Assembly: GCA_963920525.1 (NCBI GenBank) | Contig: OY986435.1 | Span: 303,993,408-304,057,407 of the forward strand | Length of the DNA stretch: 64,000 nt | Direction: 5' to 3' | Origin: Dichetophora obliterata | Taxonomy: Eukaryota; Arthropoda; Insecta; Diptera; Sciomyzidae | Shown here: in pieces, positions 59,339-64,000 of the stretch | How the letters are laid out: each line of letters begins with the position of its first letter | Numbering within the stretch: position 1 is the stretch's first letter | Made by a program: the position numbers and the translations under genes | Notes under the pieces: generated by a model | What the model saw: the letters and a program-made list of their open reading frames with translations, nothing else | What the model was told of the DNA's origin: nothing | The model's database searches: none

Positions 59339-62300
59339 GATCACCACTGCATGGTTTCTCATAGCTAGCGAGAGTCGTGAAATTTAATGTTGTAATTGTT
59401 TTTGTCCGTTGTTGTTATTGGAACCAAGCAGTTGTGATCTCTGCTTGACAGCAACAAATGTTTTTGCTTGTTTGCATTATTTTCATGATGATTTTCTTAT
59501 TTTGTGCGAAGCAGATTTTACTTATTCAGCCAGAGTAGTAAAAATCTCCATACTTATTCAGAATCTTAAGAAAAACTGAATAATGACATACAAATCCATC
59601 CAAAGAATTCAAAATTGTTTATAAATAAAATTTCTAATTCACATTGACTTTTAAAAAATTGATTATTAATTAATTTCAATTATTTTTTTTCGTTATTGCC
59701 TATTCATGTGTTATTCATTATTAATTTTATAGTCATTATTAATTTTTTATTTATTATTTATTTCGTTCATTATTCAAAAGTGAATAACAAGATTTTATTT
59801 TATTTCATTTTATATATTATTCAAAAGTGAAAGAAAAAATAAAAATGAATACGAAATTTATAATGAATAAAAAATTAGTAATAAAATTAATAGCGAACAT
59901 TTTATTCATAAAATAGTAGTGAATAACTAAATTTTTTATATATTGTATTTATTATTTAAAAGTGAATAAAAATTAATAACAGTGGTAAACAATCTGAAAA
60001 AAAAGTTTGCGCGACGAAAACGACATTACTAGTTCGATTGAGTACTTTTTCTAGATAATAAAATCATTAAGACTTTTCCAGGTTGGTTCGAATTTTTTTT
60101 AGAAGAATTTTTCGACATTTTTCAGTTTTGAAAAATATTTCCCCAGTTGTGATCCTGTAACTCCAAAAGTATTAATTTATTTTACAAGTTTTATAAATAT
60201 TTATTAATGAGACATTTATACCTTTTATTTAAGCTACTATTTATACGATTTGTACGATTTATGTAGATATTTTCTGATTACTACTTTTGTGAAAGAGTTT
60301 AAAATATACCGTTTAGTTAACATTTCCCCCATATTATAGTGCGGAAAAATATGACTTTGATATATAATTTGGTTTTATTTTTACTTCGTTGTAAGAAAAA
60401 TATTTCAACGAAAATATTAAGGTAAAAAGTATTACTGTAGCAGGTTGGATATTTTACGAATTTCGGTTTTAGTAAATATACTCAAAATTACCTGCATCAA
60501 AGTCGACGAGCTGAGCTCGTACTAAACATTTTAAAAACCCAATTATTATATATTTAACTTAAGATTTTATTTAAAAACAATGTTCTTAGCGTTTTTAGCT
60601 AAATTTAAAAATCCCTAAACTGCAATTTTACGTTATAACAATATTTGCAACACTGTAAACTCTTTGAAATGAGTAAAATAACAGAAATAACGTGAACAAA
60701 GGTACGTCAAAAATAAATCAAAACAACGAAATCTTCGCGCTGGTATAAATAACTAGCTGAAACACTGTGCGTTGCTGCCACGCCCCTGTTGACAAACGCC
60801 CATAACATTCTATCAGTGAAACGGCACGAATAAATTGTGGTCGAGTACCGAATTCCGATGCTGTGCGGCTATCTATAACTCCAAAGCTATTCAATATCAA
60901 AAATTTCTGTTGTGTGGGAGGGGTCACGCCCCCTTGCCTAACGCCCATAAAATGTAATCAGTGAAACGTGTAAATTGTAGTCGAATACTGAATTCCGAGG
61001 CTACGCGGCCAATAACTCCAAAGCAATTCGATATCGCAAATTTAGGTGGTGTAGGAGGTGCCACACCCCCTTGACAAACGCCCATCACATGTTATCACGG
61101 AAACGCTACTTGTAAATTGTGGTCGAATACCGAATTCTGAGGCTTTGCGAAATATAATTATAAAGCTATCCGATATAGCATATTTGGACTGTATAGGATT
61201 TTGAGTATTAACCATATTTTTTAAACTCTTTCACAAATGTAGTATTTAGAAAATTTATACAAAAATCGTTAGATCAATACAAAAGATAGCTTAAATGAAA
61301 GATATAAACGTCTTATTTGCAAACATGTATAAATTTTGTAATATGAAAAAATACTTTTGAAGTTATAGGATCATAACTGGGGACATATTTTTCAAAAGTT
61401 AAAAAAATCGAAAAAATCTTTGAAAATTCTTGATTTTTTTCGAATTCCATTTGTTCTATAACACTCATACAATTTAACACAGTCTTTATTAATAAAACTG
61501 ATTTTCTGGTTTGTTTGTTTAATTAACATTTATACCAATCTAAATGTCTTAACGGACTTCGCTCAATTTGAGTACACATATTGTGTGCATCCCAGAATAG
61601 ATTGTAACATACTTAGTTTTGATCTCGCTCATTCCACCCATTTTCGCTTACGTAAATTTTGATATTGAAAATATTTCTTGAAAAAATTTTTCGCAAATTA
61701 AATTTAAAAAATTTCAGTAATTTTAATACCAAAAACATTCATATATTTTTAGAATTTCGGAAATTTTTGGTACAACGACTTTTTCATTAAACATCGTTCC
61801 ACAAGAATGAGAAAAAACGACATGAAAATCAAAACTTTGACTTTCAATGCAAATATATCCGCTTTTTTAAATATAATTCATTCAAATTTTTTTAATCAAA
61901 GTTTTAATAAAAGCACTTTACAAAAATAGTTTCAAATGTAGCGTTAGGTCAGTGAATATATTCTTGAATTTTTTTTCAAAAATGGTTCAAAATATTGAAT
62001 TTTTACTCAAAAACTGACAAAACATTATTCGTGGCTAGGCTTCAACTGATGGAATCGCCCTAACAATAATATAACACTAAAAATATCATATGGCAAAACG
62101 GCAAAAAAAAAAACCAAGTCAACACACAAAATATACCTAGATTATGTCATCTTTATGATAGTATATTCTTGAAATTATATAACAAAAAGATAAGAGATAA
62201 TGCAAAAAAATATAATAACTTTAAATTATATAATGTTCGTAGGGTAGTTAAGTGAAAAAATTGCCAACATTTTTTGCCAACCTATTGAAATTCTGCTACA

Positions 62301-62544
62301 TTTTTACAGCTACATCGTTTATTCAGTTGTTTCGTGCATTAAATCTTTACATATCATTTCTATTGCTTTTTAATATTATGCTCACATTGCCGCTTACTTA
62401 TTCTCTCACTCTCAAAAGCTTTAAATCGTTCGCTCGCTGACTCTCATAAAGCTTTTTGTGGATCTATGATAAATCCACATTCAAATTTTAATGTGCCACT
62501 TGCTTGTATGGTGGTGGCACATCTTTCTATTATATTATCTGTGG
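59339..62544. repeat. giant inverted repeat, right arm (about 3.2 kb)
   Basis: The inverse of 54991-58443, ending TTCTATTATATTATCTGTGG. The paired Helitron fragment runs 60753-61195 on the minus strand. Outer flanks do not show a direct duplication. Confidence 0.92.
60753..61195 (-). mobile_element. Helitron 3' fragment in the right arm
   Basis: The mirror of 56555-56983. CTAGCTGAAACACTG at 60753 is the inverted Helitron 3' end, followed by AACGCCCATAA and GGTGCCACACCCCCTTG units. Confidence 0.8.
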
Positions 62545-63004
62545 CCGAAAACTTTTCCCCAACCCAATATCTGCGTAACTTTTTTTTCTTAAAAAATACA
62601 ATAAGAGGAGGAGAGGGATCATTTCACAGCGGGGCACATATCACATTGATTATTTTATGACTGCACGGCAACTCTTAATAATTTTAATTGCTATGGTAAG
62701 TCCGATTAATACAGCACTTACTGCTTACAAAGTTTGATGGCTGTATCTCAAATGTGAAAGAAAGAAAGTCAAATTATTAAAATGTGGTCTCTTGAAAAAA
62801 AATTTGTTGTTCTGGTTTGTATATTTTTTTTTTGCTTTTTCAACTGAATTTAATATTGTGTTATAATTGCCACCATTTAATACAGTCACGACTTTAATTT
62901 CTGATCATTGTGAATTTGTTGAAATACTTAGAAGAAAATATATGTCGTAAATCGTGGCATGGTCTCTTGTGGGGCACATTTCACACAATATAATGGGGCA
63001 CTTT
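62545..63004. other. intron sequence
   Basis: No gene was recognised. GGGGCACATATCACA and GGGGCACATTTCACAC recur at about 62633 and 62972. Confidence 0.5.
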
Positions 63005-64000
63005 TCACGTACAGTGAAATTGTGAACATCTTTTACAAAACACGAGTATTTCCATCTTGTTGGAAGGTGGCAAATGTCCAGCCGGTACCTAAAAAGGACG
63101 ATGCCACGAATCCTGCAAACTACCAACCCAATGCGATATGCTCTACGCTTTCCAACGGTAAGAAGAGCGTAATTAACTTCAACGTTATTAACTATCTAGA
63201 CCATAACCATCTGCTCAGTGACCGTCAATATGGCTTCCGTAGGGATCGCTTTACTGATGATTTTATGACGTTCTTAACCGAGGAATGAAATCAATGCGTT
63301 AATTTTTTCCGCGAGAACAGGGTTGTTGCTCTAAATATTTCAAAAGCGTTTGATCGAGTGTGGCATAAAGCGCTCGTGTCGAAAGTTGTTGCTTATGATT
63401 TTGGTGGTAACTTTGCTCGATGGATCACGTGTTTCCTCAAGGACAGAACGATTCGAGTCGTAGTTGACGGTATTTCGTCCGAGAAGCACGCCATCAACGC
63501 GGGAGTACCGCAGGGTTCAGTTCTATCGCCCACCTTGTTTCTGGTTTTTATCAACGACCTTCTGTCGTTGACGCATAACCCAATACATTCGTTTGCGGAC
63601 GACAGCAGCATTTGTCATTCATATTCATTCAAAAAACGCCCAAGCTCTATGGAGATTGAGAGAAAAAGGCAAACTATGAATGACACACTCCTTAATGATC
63701 TACAAAAAATCTCCGAGTGGGGTCTTGCTAATAGAGTAGAGTTCAATGCAAGCAAGACCCAGTGTTGTCTGTTAACCCACAAGCGAGTGAATTGCCCTTT
63801 AGCTCCTCTCAGTATGAATGGTGTGGATCTTGTGGAATCAGCCGCTCTTGACGTTCTGGGCGTATCGATCCAATCTGATCTTCGTTGGAATGATCATATT
63901 ATTGATGTGTCCAAAGAAGTGTCCAAGTGCCTAGGTTTCTTAAAACGGTGCAAAAAATATCTCACTTCAGCTGATCTTCGGATGATCTACATCTCATATA
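63005..64000 (+). pseudogene. LINE reverse transcriptase, 5'-truncated, runs off the window
   Basis: In the first frame (to 63288), TRVFPSCWKVANVQPVPKKD, then HNHLLSDRQYGFRRDRFTDD, then a TGA where Trp is expected. After it the same frame region has VVALNISKAFDRVWHKALVS, GVPQGSVLSPTLFLVFINDL and SFADDSSICHSYSF (catalytic ADD near 63595). The thumb SKTQCCLLTHKR and DVLGVSIQSDLRWNDHIIDV reaches the right edge. The element starts inside RT finger motifs, so endonuclease is missing. It is in the same sense as scrib. The clade (Jockey/CR1/L2-like) is not decided. Confidence 0.85.

Noticed and set aside
51377..64000. PDZ exons of scrib
   Set aside because: I looked for the continuation of RPMKLHRR and for PDZ motifs (GLGxS, xGGxG) on the + strand. 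None was recognised; the stretch is repeat-derived.

Overview
The window is A+T-rich insect nuclear DNA. The six-to-eight coding pieces that can be joined in frame on the + strand all belong to one gene, the cell-polarity gene scribble (scrib) of a higher fly. The splice phases agree at every junction, and the leucine-rich repeats read like those of fly Scribble. The organism is probably a brachyceran fly; a tephritid-like genome is plausible, but the sequence alone does not settle the genus.

Only the middle of scrib is here. Exons at 6018-6186, 6414-6659, 19705-19872, 20306-20672 and 20785-20836 carry LRR units and the first LAP-specific segment. After an intron of about 28.6 kb, exons at 49478-49701, 49853-50185 and 51294-51376 carry the second LAP-specific segment and the low-complexity linker. 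The N-terminus and the four PDZ domains are not in the window. Everything else, well over 95 percent of the bases, is intron packed with transposable elements.

Region by region. 1-6017: foldback sequences with two nested TIR elements. 6660-19704: a piggyBac transposase gene split by a CR1/Jockey-like LINE, a hAT-type MITE carrying a piece of LINE RNase H, a HTH-only mariner-like element and two foldbacks. 20837-49477: an I-superfamily LINE with RNase H, a hAT C-terminal remnant, a TA-flanked foldback with another element nested in one arm, a Myb/SANT-coding TIR element, mariner remnants, a second RNase H LINE split by a 5.1 kb hAT-like element with about 580-bp TIRs, and a third foldback. 50186-51293: three small MITEs. 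51377-64000: a tandem duplication, a Helitron with minisatellites, a mariner remnant, an inverted repeat with arms of about 3.3 kb, and a 5'-truncated LINE running off the right edge.

I found no intact transposase or polymerase and no multi-gene system. The most unusual feature is the amount of inverted-repeat DNA inside introns of one transcribed gene, above all the pair at 54991-58443 and 59339-62544. If transcribed as scrib pre-mRNA it could fold into a very long hairpin. Boundaries come from reading by eye; target-site duplications are given where they are visible.
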